A DNA stretch of 64,000 nucleotides, from assembly GCA_902790135.1 (NCBI GenBank), contig CADAQM010000005.1, forward strand, positions 22,257 to 86,256, read 5' to 3'. Position 1 is the stretch's first letter. Each line of letters starts with the position of its first letter. The position numbers and the translations under genes were made by a program. Source of the DNA: an uncultured Coriobacteriaceae bacterium (GTDB taxonomy: Bacteria > Actinomycetota > Coriobacteriia > Coriobacteriales > Atopobiaceae). The notes beneath the pieces were generated by a model. It made no database searches. It worked only from the letters and a program-made list of their open reading frames with translations, and had not been told where the DNA came from. This document shows positions 9,450-16,987 of this stretch, piece by piece.

Positions 9450-10103
9450 ATGACCATCAAGGCCGTCATCTGCGACATGGACGGCGTGCTCGTCGACAGC
9501 GAGCCCGCCCACCAGGAGCGTGTCCGCCAGTTCTTTGCCGACCACGGCATCGAGGTTTCGACCGAGGAGCTGAACACACTGGTTGGTTGCTCCGGCGGGT
9601 TTTTTGAGCAGAAGGCCGTGGAGTGGTGGGCGCGAGCTCCGCACGACGAGACGACCGACGTCATGGCCGTCTACTCGGAGTGGAGAGGTGAGCACGGGCA
9701 CATCGACTACCGGCCTCTGATCAACCCCGGGGTGCCCGAGACTCTGGAGAGGCTTGCCGCGAAGGGCGTCCGGCTGGCCGTGGCATCGTCTACCTCACAC
9801 GAGGGCATCCGACAGGAGCTCGAGCCCAGCGACCTGCTGCGGCACTTTGAGGTCGTCGTCAGCGGCGAGGAGTTCAGCGAGAGCAAGCCCAACCCCGAGA
9901 TCTACATCACCACCATGGCGCGGCTGGGGCTTGAGCCGGACAAGTGCATAGCCGTAGAGGACTCCGACCGCGGCATCGCGGCGGGCGTTGCCGCAGGTCT
10001 GCGCGTTGCTGTCATGCGCGAACCGCGCTTTGCCTTCACGCAGCAGGGCGGCAGTTGGTACATCGATCGCTTTGACGAGCTGTTGGACATCGTCTCGGAT
10101 TAG
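9450..10103 (+). CDS. HAD-superfamily hydrolase, beta-phosphoglucomutase-like
   Basis: A 217-aa HAD subfamily IA hydrolase. Motif I is DMDGVLVDSE with D9 and D11; motif II is in VASSTSH; the motif III lysine and acidic motif IV are in SKPNPE and AVEDSDRG. The cap is the helical C1 type. It should be a sugar- or small-molecule phosphatase or phosphomutase. The start at 9450 has a GAGGAG site. It is the only plus-strand gene in the first 16 kb and is divergent from the NTF2-like operon. A hairpin at 10124-10152 lies 20 bp after its stop. Confidence 0.88.
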   Translation: MTIKAVICDMDGVLVDSEPAHQERVRQFFADHGIEVSTEELNTLVGCSGGFFEQKAVEWWARAPHDETTDVMAVYSEWRGEHGHIDYRPLINPGVPETLERLAAKGVRLAVASSTSHEGIRQELEPSDLLRHFEVVVSGEEFSESKPNPEIYITTMARLGLEPDKCIAVEDSDRGIAAGVAAGLRVAVMREPRFAFTQQGGSWYIDRFDELLDIVSD

Positions 10104-10123
10104 GCGGAAGATAAAGCAGATCA

Positions 10124-10152
10124 TGCGGTTTGGGGATACTCCCCCATCCGCA
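10124..10152. repeat. 29-bp imperfect palindrome, copy 1 of 2
   Basis: Outer arms TGCGG/CCGCA and inner GGGG/CCCC. A 30-bp near-identical copy lies at 16023-16052 in a divergent promoter region. Here it is 20 bp downstream of the HAD gene and could act as a terminator stem, but it has no U-tract. Confidence 0.6.
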
Positions 10153-10174
10153 AAAGCACGATGAATGCATGGCA

Positions 10175-10211
10175 AAGACGAGCCTGACATCCAGAAACCG
10201 CCAGGCCCGTC
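10175..10211. terminator. Probable bidirectional terminator hairpin
   Basis: Arms GACGAGCCTG (10175-10184) and CAGGCCCGTC (10202-10211), one mismatch, between the convergent HAD and alpha/beta hydrolase genes. T-rich DNA follows in both directions. Confidence 0.5.
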
Positions 10212-10236
10212 CTCTGTTTAATTCACCTTGAACTGT

Positions 10237-11247
10237 TTAGAGCTTGTCAGCAAAGAACTCCGCCAGCTTCGCCAGGGCGTCATCCACCATGCCGGGCCTC
10301 CAGTAGAGGTCGACGTGCGTGGCACCTGCCACGGTGTAGAGCTTCTTGTCCTCGGTGCCAGTCGCTGCAGCAAAGGCGCTCTGGGACATGTAAGCCGTGT
10401 CAGCCTTCTCACCAACCACCATGAGCAGCGGCTGGTCGATAAGGTACATGAAGTCGTCCGGATCCCAAGCAAAGAGGTCCATGAGGTCGCGCTGGGCAAA
10501 GCGAGAGAGCGCACGGGGATGAGCGTGGGTCTCCACGTAGTACTCATAGCCCTCGCGGTACATGTCGAAGGGCAGCTTGTGGCCAACCTCGGGATCCATG
10601 TCGGACATGTTTGCGTTATAGACGAGCTCGCCCGTCTGCACCTCACGCGCACGGATGTCGGCAACGTCGTGCAAACGCTTGAGCACGGAGTCAGCCTGCA
10701 CCTTCTGGAATCCCTCGCGACGGACCGAGCCGGTGTTGAACATGGAGACAGTGGCAGCCGCACGGAAGCGCTTGTCCATCTGGGCTGCGGAAAGCGCGTA
10801 GCCACCGCCACCGCAGATGCCAAGTACAGCCAGACGCAACGCATCCACGCCCGGGAACGTGGACAGGACATCTGCCGCAAGGCGGTAATCCTCGACGCGT
10901 AGGTACGGGATGTCACGGTTGCGCGGCTCGCCACCGCTCTCGCCCGTGCTCACGGCATCGAACGCGATGGTGACGAAGCCCTCCTGCGCGAGACGCTGCG
11001 CATACAAGCCCGCAGCCTGCTCCTTAACCGCGCCGTTGGGATGGCCCACCACGATTCCCGCATACGAGCCGTCCGCGCGGTAGTCCTCCGGCGTGTAGAC
11101 GTTGGCGGCCACGGTGATGCCATTGGCGTCGTAGCTGATGGGATGCACGTTCACGGCACCCTCGATGTTGGCCGTCAGCGCGTCGCCGTAGACGAAGCCA
11201 AAGGGATTGCCCTGGTAGGGCTGGGGCGTTCTGGACTGATACGTCAT
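10237..11247 (-). CDS. Alpha/beta hydrolase with Cys nucleophile (YcjY/dienelactone-hydrolase type)
   Basis: A 336-aa alpha/beta hydrolase. The nucleophile elbow reads GICGGGG, so cysteine replaces the usual serine, as in dienelactone hydrolases. The catalytic histidine is in ATHVDLYW, and an acid is expected in the segment before it. A VGHPNGAVKEQAAGLYAQ stretch and DAVSTGESGGEPR are shared with the paralogue at 14937-15920. No signal peptide. The substrate is unknown. It follows a cupin gene with a 56-bp gap, so the two are probably one unit ending at the hairpin at 10175-10211. Confidence 0.85.
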   Translation of the reverse strand: MTYQSRTPQPYQGNPFGFVYGDALTANIEGAVNVHPISYDANGITVAANVYTPEDYRADGSYAGIVVGHPNGAVKEQAAGLYAQRLAQEGFVTIAFDAVSTGESGGEPRNRDIPYLRVEDYRLAADVLSTFPGVDALRLAVLGICGGGGYALSAAQMDKRFRAAATVSMFNTGSVRREGFQKVQADSVLKRLHDVADIRAREVQTGELVYNANMSDMDPEVGHKLPFDMYREGYEYYVETHAHPRALSRFAQRDLMDLFAWDPDDFMYLIDQPLLMVVGEKADTAYMSQSAFAAATGTEDKKLYTVAGATHVDLYWRPGMVDDALAKLAEFFADKL

Positions 11248-11303
11248 GACCTGCTCCCTCGTTCTCGAGTCACCTCTTAATGAGTCACGCTAGCGAAGAC
11301 CAG

Positions 11304-11717
11304 TTACTCAAGCCCGTTGTAAATCTCCTGCGGCACGGGCTCGCACCACTCGGCGTGGAAGCCCTCATGCGCCTTGCTGTAGACCACGATGTGACTGAAC
11401 CAGCTGTCCTTGGCAGCGCCATGCCAATGGCGAACCTCGACGGGGATGGCGATGGCGTCACCGGGCTTCATCTCGATGGCGTCCTTGCCCTCTTCCTGAT
11501 ACCAACCGCGACCACCGGTGCAGATGATGGTCTGCTCGGAGCCGTGGTGGATGTGATAGTCGTTGATGCAACCAGGGGCGAAGGTGACCATCTGGGTCTG
11601 CACGTCATTGCCCGTCACCAGGGGAACGAGCCACACGTCGCCCGTGAAGTGGGGATTGTCCAGCTTGGGACCGATGGGCATGGGAAGCGTTGCCTGGTAT
11701 TCGTCAAAGGTCTGCAT
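11304..11717 (-). CDS. Cupin-domain protein
   Basis: A 137-aa single cupin. Metal motif 1 is YHIHHGSEQ and motif 2 is HWHGAAKDSW, giving a likely His/Glu/His metal site. Related small cupins are typically encoded beside carboxymuconolactone-decarboxylase and flavodoxin genes in anaerobes and are annotated as quercetinase- or decarboxylase-like, without proven substrate. The start at 11717 has a GGAAGGA site. It probably forms a unit with the downstream hydrolase. A short inverted repeat AATGCA/TGCATT (11785-11807) lies about 70 bp upstream. Confidence 0.82.
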   Translation of the reverse strand: MQTFDEYQATLPMPIGPKLDNPHFTGDVWLVPLVTGNDVQTQMVTFAPGCINDYHIHHGSEQTIICTGGRGWYQEEGKDAIEMKPGDAIAIPVEVRHWHGAAKDSWFSHIVVYSKAHEGFHAEWCEPVPQEIYNGLE

Positions 11718-12040
11718 GGGTGAATCCTTCCTTTCTGCCGCGTTCACGCGGCGCACCTTGTCGCTACCGTCACTCTACTCCCCGAATGCACTCTGCATGT
11801 ATGCATTTATCGTAGCCCAGGTTGCATCAAACGCAATCTGAGCAAAATCGTGTGCCCGGAGATGAAGGAGAAGGACCACCCACACGGAGATTGGAATGCT
11901 GACGAGATGCCAGCGCCAGAGTAAGGAAACCAAAAGGTATGGGCACTAAGGCCGCATCGATCAATACAGTCCCTCTGGGCCCTGTATAACCGTAATAGCT
12001 TTGGGAGTCAAGTGGCCTGCCCCCTTGGACTATCAAAAAA
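11718..12040. other. Intergenic region upstream of the cupin gene
   Basis: About 320 bp without a convincing gene. It holds the cupin ribosome site, an inverted repeat AATGCA-N11-TGCATT (11785-11807) that may be an operator, and a weak ATACAG/CCTGTAT stem around 11965-11987. No coding signal on either strand persuades me. Confidence 0.5.
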
Positions 12041-12067
12041 CGAGCCAGGCCTCACTGGTCTGGCTCG
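12041..12067 (-). terminator. Intrinsic terminator of the esterase operon
   Basis: Arms CGAGCCAG (12041-12048) and CTGGCTCG (12060-12067). The minus strand continues with TTTTTTG. It lies immediately after the esterase stop. Confidence 0.88.
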
Positions 12068-12074
12068 CCAAGCA

Positions 12075-13427
12075 CTATGCCCTGCGCTGACGTCCCAGCC
12101 AGCGCATGAGCGTCACGGGTCGCCCGTCGCACATCACGCGGCTTCCGTCGAGGTCTGTATCCACATCATCGTTGAGTGCATGCACCCACGAGAAGTGCGG
12201 GATGTAGGTCCAAGGTCGGCCCTTCTCGTCCTTGAAGAGGCCACTCTGGTCCTCGATCCTCTCAAAGAGCGTCATGTGCACGTTGTCGTTGCCGGCAGCA
12301 CGCAGGCGGTTGTAGAGCGGCAGCGGCGCGCTCTCGGGCGGCACCAGCGGGTCGTTCTCGGCCTGCACGAACCAGATGGGCAAATGTCGCAGGTTGGCAA
12401 TGTCGCGCTCGGAGACCCCGCTGTTGCGGTACGCCTCGCAGACCGGAAAGGCCGCAGCAAAGTAGTTGGGATAGGTGAGGATCATCTTAACGGTCATGAA
12501 CCCACCGTTTGAGCAACCGCCCAGGTAGATGCGGTCGCGGTCGATGTCTGGATGCGCCTCCACAAACTCGTCGACGCATGCCATGAGGGCCTCGGTGTAG
12601 CGACTGTTGCAGTCGGTGAGGTTCTCGTGCGTCCGCGGATCCTCGGCGCCGTTGTCGAGCCAGAACGTGGGCGCCTGAGGCGCCAGCACATATGCCGCCC
12701 CACCCAGGCGACGCTGGATCTCGGGCGTGGAGAGCGCAACCACCTTGTTGCCGGTATAGGCCACCTTGGGGTCGCTTCCGCCCTCGCCAGCACCATGCAG
12801 CCACACAACCAGCGGCAGCCTCTTTGGGAAGGCGTGCTCCCACTCGTCCCCGTAGTGGCCGTCGTAGCGCCGATGGAACGCGCGAGCAGCCTCGAGGTCC
12901 GGCGTGAAGAAGCCGTAGCGCAGCGGCTGCGGCGCAAAGTGCGAGACGCCGTGCGCCCAACCGTCGGTCTGGGGGCACAGGTCGCCAGCGCACTCGTCGA
13001 AGACCAGCCCCGCCAGTGGCACCTCGCTGGGAATCTCGGCCACCTGTGTCACGCGATAGCGGCACTCCACAAACTCGTTCATGTTGTCGTTCTGCAGCGG
13101 CGCCTGCGCCTGTCCCAGGGGATGGAGGGGGCCGTAGGGCATCTCGAGTGCCACATGCGTACCCGCATACTGGCGCCTGCCCTGCTCGTCGCAGGGGTAG
13201 GCCGCCGTCACCGGCCGATAGCCGCGCGAGGGGTAGATCTTGGGTCCGCGCCACACGCGCGACGTCATAAAGACCTCGCCGCTATAGTTGTCGATACGCT
13301 CAACGTAGACCGAAAAGGTATCCGTGCCCACCTGCTCGGCGCGCACCTCCTGTGGCATGTCCAAGATGAGCTTGGCTATGTAGGGCCCGTTGTCGGTGCA
13401 TTCGGTATACGTCTGATAGGTGAGCAT
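12075..13427 (-). CDS. Prolyl-oligopeptidase-type esterase/hydrolase
   Basis: A 450-aa protein. The N-terminal half (about 1-190) is a beta-rich domain with no clear family. The C-terminal half is an alpha/beta hydrolase of the PHB-depolymerase/prolyl-oligopeptidase clan, with LPLVVWLHGAGEGG forming the oxyanion region, the nucleophile in GGCSNGG, an acid in AENDPLVP and the histidine in FSWVHALN. It is likely an esterase on acylated carbohydrates or peptides. No signal peptide is seen. The start has a GGGAGG site. It is the last gene of a four-gene unit and is followed by a clear terminator. Confidence 0.82.
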   Translation of the reverse strand: MLTYQTYTECTDNGPYIAKLILDMPQEVRAEQVGTDTFSVYVERIDNYSGEVFMTSRVWRGPKIYPSRGYRPVTAAYPCDEQGRRQYAGTHVALEMPYGPLHPLGQAQAPLQNDNMNEFVECRYRVTQVAEIPSEVPLAGLVFDECAGDLCPQTDGWAHGVSHFAPQPLRYGFFTPDLEAARAFHRRYDGHYGDEWEHAFPKRLPLVVWLHGAGEGGSDPKVAYTGNKVVALSTPEIQRRLGGAAYVLAPQAPTFWLDNGAEDPRTHENLTDCNSRYTEALMACVDEFVEAHPDIDRDRIYLGGCSNGGFMTVKMILTYPNYFAAAFPVCEAYRNSGVSERDIANLRHLPIWFVQAENDPLVPPESAPLPLYNRLRAAGNDNVHMTLFERIEDQSGLFKDEKGRPWTYIPHFSWVHALNDDVDTDLDGSRVMCDGRPVTLMRWLGRQRRA

Positions 13428-13454
13428 GGCAATCCTCCCCCCTCTGGGCGTTTG

Positions 13455-13985
13455 CTAGGAGATTTGTTCGAATGTGACCATAGCAGTTCCGGAGCCACAG
13501 GCATCGGCAAGGCCCGACGGGTCGTCAATCTTGCCCACGCGCGCGTAGCCCCAACCACCGTTGGCAAAGGTCTCGTAGAAGAGCACGAGGCAGTCCGAGC
13601 CAAACACCATGAGGTCGCCCGACTCGATGGTTCCAGGCACACTCTGCTCTCCGTCGAAAGGCTCGCCGGTGTAGCAGTACTTCTCGTTACCGTGAAGCTC
13701 ATCCATGGAGAGGGTGAGCGGCAGGCGCGAGAGCAGCCCGCGTCCCGCGGCGGTGTCCTCGATAGTCGCCGTAAAGGGCACGTCGTTAACGATCACGGAT
13801 ATCTGCATGGTGGTCTCCTCCTGCTCTGCTGCATCACTTGCAGAGTCTTTGGGCTTGTCGTCGCTCGTGTCCGTCTGGTCAGGTGCATCCGCCGCCGGCT
13901 CCGTGTGGGTGCAACCCGCAGAACCCAGCGCCAGCAGAAGGCCGAGGCCCTGCAAGAACGCGCGCCGGCCAAGTGACGGACTCAT
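13455..13985 (-). CDS. Cyclophilin-like-domain lipoprotein
   Basis: A 176-aa exported lipoprotein. The signal has a GRRAFL twin-arginine-like motif, a hydrophobic core, and lipobox GSAGC near residue 25. An acidic Ser/Thr/Asp-rich linker follows. The remaining about 115 residues form a cyclophilin-like domain: MQISVIVNDVPFTATIEDT, RLPLTLSMDEL, then YARVGKIDDPSGLA. Its start codon overlaps the stop of the FMN reductase gene by 4 nt (ATGA). That neighbour ends in the same kind of domain. The function of these stand-alone cyclophilin-like proteins is unknown; ligand binding is likely. Confidence 0.8.
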   Translation of the reverse strand: MSPSLGRRAFLQGLGLLLALGSAGCTHTEPAADAPDQTDTSDDKPKDSASDAAEQEETTMQISVIVNDVPFTATIEDTAAGRGLLSRLPLTLSMDELHGNEKYCYTGEPFDGEQSVPGTIESGDLMVFGSDCLVLFYETFANGGWGYARVGKIDDPSGLADACGSGTAMVTFEQIS

Positions 13986-14917
13986 GACCGTACGCCTTCC
14001 TGCGCGGTAGCTGCGTCAGCAACGTAGGGCTCCTCGAGGCTCAGTTCGAAGGTCACCTGCTCGGGAAGAGCACGGATGGCCTCGTTTGCCTCCTCGTCCA
14101 GATGGGCGACGACCATCACGCGGTAGTCCTGCGAGCGCTCCTGCCCGCTGTGGAGAATGGCAAACCAACCGTCCGCAACGCTTACGTCTCCGTCGGTCCA
14201 CCCCTGCTGCTTCTCAGCCTCGTCGAAGGCGCCCTCCTTGAGCTCGCAGCAGTAGTCGACGCCGGAGTCAGTGCCGCTCACCGTGAGCGGCAGGCGGTTC
14301 ATGAGGTCACGCGCTGCCTGCGTCTGGTTGAGCGATGCGCGCACCTCCACGTCGCCTGCGCGAATGACGAGACGGGCCACGTTGTGGTCGTCAGGGTCAG
14401 TGAGCGCCGCGCCCGCCGCACGCAGACGCTCGAGCAGGCCGGGGGACTTGTTCTCATCCCCTGCCGCCGTGAAGACGCCCATGTCCTCGAGGTGCAACCA
14501 CCCCAGGAAGGAATGCTGGTAGGTGTAGAGCGCGCCACCGTACACGCCGGTGCTCCCCGAGCTGAGTAGCAGCGCGGCCTTGCGCAGGCGGCGCGGGTAG
14601 CCCGGCGCATAGATGCGATCGATGGCGCACTTCAGCTGTCCGGAGAGCCCGTGATAGTACACTGGCGAGGCAAGCACGAGCATATCCGCCTCGTCGAGCG
14701 CGGGATAGAGCTGCTGCATGTCGTCCTTCTGCACGCACGTGCGCGGCGCCTTGGTGTGGCAGTACTCACATGCGAGACAGCCGGCGACGTGCATGCGGCA
14801 CACGTCGAAGACGGTGACGTGGTGACCCGCCTGTTCCGCGCCTTCGCGATAGGCCGCGACCATGGCAGCGGTGTTGCCGCGCGGCCTGGGACTTCCGTTG
14901 AGAATGACGATGTTCAC
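13982..14917 (-). CDS. NAD(P)H-dependent FMN reductase fused to a cyclophilin-like domain
   Basis: A 311-aa fusion. Residues about 1-200 are a flavodoxin-fold FMN reductase (iron-sulfur flavoprotein type): N-terminal ILNGSPRPRGNT phosphate loop, a cysteine cluster C-x2-C-x2-C with a further C in CLACEYCHTKAPRTC, and SPVYYHGLSGQLK. Residues about 205-311 are a cyclophilin-like domain (ASLNQTQAARDLMNRLPLT), similar to the next gene's product. The start is a GTG at 14917 with a GGGGAGC site; a longer frame to 15001 would overlap the upstream hydrolase. Both neighbours are tightly spaced, so this is an operon member. Confidence 0.82.
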   Translation of the reverse strand: MNIVILNGSPRPRGNTAAMVAAYREGAEQAGHHVTVFDVCRMHVAGCLACEYCHTKAPRTCVQKDDMQQLYPALDEADMLVLASPVYYHGLSGQLKCAIDRIYAPGYPRRLRKAALLLSSGSTGVYGGALYTYQHSFLGWLHLEDMGVFTAAGDENKSPGLLERLRAAGAALTDPDDHNVARLVIRAGDVEVRASLNQTQAARDLMNRLPLTVSGTDSGVDYCCELKEGAFDEAEKQQGWTDGDVSVADGWFAILHSGQERSQDYRVMVVAHLDEEANEAIRALPEQVTFELSLEEPYVADAATAQEGVRS

Positions 14918-14936
14918 AGCTCTGCTCCCCTTGTCT

Positions 14937-15920
14937 TTACGCCAGGTTCTGCTCGAAGAAGGACTGCAGCTTGTCGAAGGGGATGTAGTCGCCCTCGCCA
15001 CCGTCGTAGAGATCGCAGTGGTTGGCGCCCGGGATGATCATGAGCTCCTTGTTGTCACCCTTGAGCAGCGCAAACGCGCCTTCGCCAAAGTAGCGGGAGT
15101 GGGCGTTCTCGCCGTGGATGATAAGCACGGGGTTGTCGATCTCGCCCGCCATGGAAAGAATCGGCTGGTTGACGAAGGAGATGGTGCCAGTCACGTTCCA
15201 ACCGTCGTTGGAGTTGCCGGAGCGCTCGTGGTAGCCGCGCGGAGTCTTGTAGTAGGCGTAGTAGTCCTTGACGAACTGCGGCGCGTCCTCGGGCAGCGGG
15301 TCCACCACGCCACCGGCGCGCACGTAGGTGCCCGAAGCATAGTCGGCGGTGCGCTGGGCAGCCCATGCCGCACGCTGCTCGTCGCGGGCCTCCTTGCTAT
15401 CGGCCGCGCCGTAGTAGCCCTCGCGGGCGATGCGGGTCATGTCGTACATGGTGGAGGCGACGGTCGCCTTGATGCGCGGGTCGAGCGCGGCGGCGTTGAT
15501 GGCCATGCCACCCCAGCCGCAGATGCCGATGATGCCGATGCGCTCGGGGTCGACGTCGTCGCGGCAGCTGAGGTAGTCCACCGCCGCACAGAAGTCCTCG
15601 GTGTTGATGTCAGGCGAGGCCATGCGACGGGGCTCCCCACCGCTCTCGCCGGTGAAGGACGGGTCGAAGGCGATAGCGATAAAGCCGCGCTCGGCCATGG
15701 TCTGCGCGTACAGGCCCGAGCTCTGCTCCTTGACGGCACCGAAGGGGCCACTCACGGCGATGGAGGCGAGCCTGCCGGTTGCACCCTTGGGCTTGTACAG
15801 ATCGGCTGCCAGCGTGATGCCGTAGCGGTTGTGGAAGGTGACCTTCTCGTGGTCGACGAGGTCGCTCTTGGGGAAGACCTTGTCCCAAGCCTCGGTGAGC
15901 GTGAGCTTTGCGTCCTGCAT
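14937..15920 (-). CDS. Alpha/beta hydrolase with Cys nucleophile, paralogue of 10237-11247
   Basis: A 327-aa YcjY-like alpha/beta hydrolase. The nucleophile elbow is GIIGICGWGG, again with cysteine in place of serine. The acid is probably in the GEIDNP segment and the histidine is in GANHCDLYDGG. It shares FGAVKEQSSGLYAQ and DPSFTGESGGEPR blocks with the hydrolase at 10237-11247. First gene of a four-gene unit (hydrolase, FMN reductase fusion, cyclophilin-like lipoprotein, esterase) ending at 12041. The upstream divergent region holds a nested inverted repeat and a 30-bp palindrome. Confidence 0.85.
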   Translation of the reverse strand: MQDAKLTLTEAWDKVFPKSDLVDHEKVTFHNRYGITLAADLYKPKGATGRLASIAVSGPFGAVKEQSSGLYAQTMAERGFIAIAFDPSFTGESGGEPRRMASPDINTEDFCAAVDYLSCRDDVDPERIGIIGICGWGGMAINAAALDPRIKATVASTMYDMTRIAREGYYGAADSKEARDEQRAAWAAQRTADYASGTYVRAGGVVDPLPEDAPQFVKDYYAYYKTPRGYHERSGNSNDGWNVTGTISFVNQPILSMAGEIDNPVLIIHGENAHSRYFGEGAFALLKGDNKELMIIPGANHCDLYDGGEGDYIPFDKLQSFFEQNLA

Positions 15921-15966
15921 GGCATGTCCTTTCGTCGTGGTGTGACTACATTATTGGCTACGCACG

Positions 15967-16004
15967 TATGGATAACAAATGCCTATTGTTGCTGTCTATC
16001 CATA
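15967..16004. promoter_or_regulatory. Nested inverted repeat between divergent genes
   Basis: Arms TATGGATA (15967-15974) and TATCCATA (15997-16004), enclosing AACAA-N7-TTGTT. Located 47 bp upstream of the alpha/beta hydrolase start. A probable operator; the regulator is unknown. Confidence 0.5.
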
Positions 16005-16022
16005 GCGTTGTTGCATCGTTTT

Positions 16023-16052
16023 TGCGGTTTGGGGAGTATCCCCCCATCCGCA
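16023..16052. repeat. 30-bp imperfect palindrome, copy 2 of 2
   Basis: Near-identical to 10124-10152 (outer TGCGG/CCGCA, inner GGGG/CCCC). Here it sits in a divergent promoter region, 76 bp before the MBL-fold gene, where a terminator role is unlikely for both directions. Confidence 0.6.
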
Positions 16053-16128
16053 ATGGTTTAGTGGGCGCATAAAATGTGGGAGCAGACAGCCAAATGCCCG
16101 CATACGCAACCCATCGGGAGATCCATCC

Positions 16129-16929
16129 ATGAAGCTCACGATGCTCGGAACCGGAAACGCCATCGTCACCGAGTGCTACAACACCTGCTTCGTCCTCGAG
16201 GACGACGGCCAATACCTCATGGTCGACGGAGGTGGCGGCAGTGGAATCCTCACCCAGCTCAAGCATGCCGGACTCAACTGGGCGGACATGCGCCACATCT
16301 TCGTTACCCACAAGCACGTGGACCACCTGCTCGGCATCGTCTGGATGATGCGCATGATCTGCCAGTCCATGGGCCACGGCAGCTTTCAGGGCGAGGCATA
16401 CATCTATTCTCATGCCGAGGTGCTGGAGCTCCTGCGCGACATGGCAGGCAAGCTCCTGCGGGCAGACGACGTGCGCCACATCGATGAGCGTCTGCATCTT
16501 GTCGAGCTGACTGACGGCCAGACGCTCGACATCATCGGACACCCGACAACCTTCTTCGACATCGGCTCGACCAAGGCCAAGCAGTTCGGTTTCTCCATGG
16601 ACCTCGGCAAGGACAAGCACCTCGTCTGCTGTGGCGACGAGCCTCTCTCCGAGGCAGGTCGCCCGTATGCCCGCGGTGCCGAGTGGATGCTTCACGAAGC
16701 CTTCTGCCTGTATTCCCAGGCAGACATCTATAAACCCTACGAGAAGCATCATTCCACAGTAAAGGACGCCTGCGAGGTAGCGGAGGAGCTCGGTGTGCGA
16801 AACCTCCTGCTCTACCACACCGAGGATCGCAATATCACCAGGCGCAAGGAGCTCTATGCGGCCGAGGGCAAGCCGTACTTCACCGGGACGCTGTGGATTC
16901 CTGACGACCTGGAGTCAATCGAGCTGTAG
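16129..16929 (+). CDS. MBL-fold metallohydrolase, RNase Z-like
   Basis: A 266-aa metallo-beta-lactamase-fold protein. Metal motif H61-x-H63-x-D65-H66 in THKHVDH, then a later conserved His in GHPTTFF, Asp in GDEPL and His in YHTED. The N-terminal MKLTMLGTGNAIVTECYNT pattern is that of RNase Z/PhnP-like enzymes, but the length is short of typical RNase Z. The function is therefore a generic phosphodiesterase or hydrolase. A GGGAGA ribosome site precedes the ATG. It is monocistronic and convergent with the aldo/keto reductase on the right, separated by a REP-like hairpin. Confidence 0.83.
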   Translation: MKLTMLGTGNAIVTECYNTCFVLEDDGQYLMVDGGGGSGILTQLKHAGLNWADMRHIFVTHKHVDHLLGIVWMMRMICQSMGHGSFQGEAYIYSHAEVLELLRDMAGKLLRADDVRHIDERLHLVELTDGQTLDIIGHPTTFFDIGSTKAKQFGFSMDLGKDKHLVCCGDEPLSEAGRPYARGAEWMLHEAFCLYSQADIYKPYEKHHSTVKDACEVAEELGVRNLLLYHTEDRNITRRKELYAAEGKPYFTGTLWIPDDLESIEL

Positions 16930-16938
16930 GCGTATCCC

Positions 16939-16973
16939 GGCCGACCAAGGGGAACCGCCCCCGACGGACGGCC
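16939..16973. repeat. GGAACCG-CCCC type repetitive hairpin, copy 1
   Basis: GGCCGACC...GGACGGCC arms around GGGGAACCGCCCCC, between convergent genes. It resembles the hairpin at 21054-21095. The GGAACCGTCCCC motif is a common REP-type sequence in many bacteria (recalled, not searched). It may double as a bidirectional terminator. Confidence 0.5.
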
Positions 16974-16987
16974 GCCAGCCACTCTGC

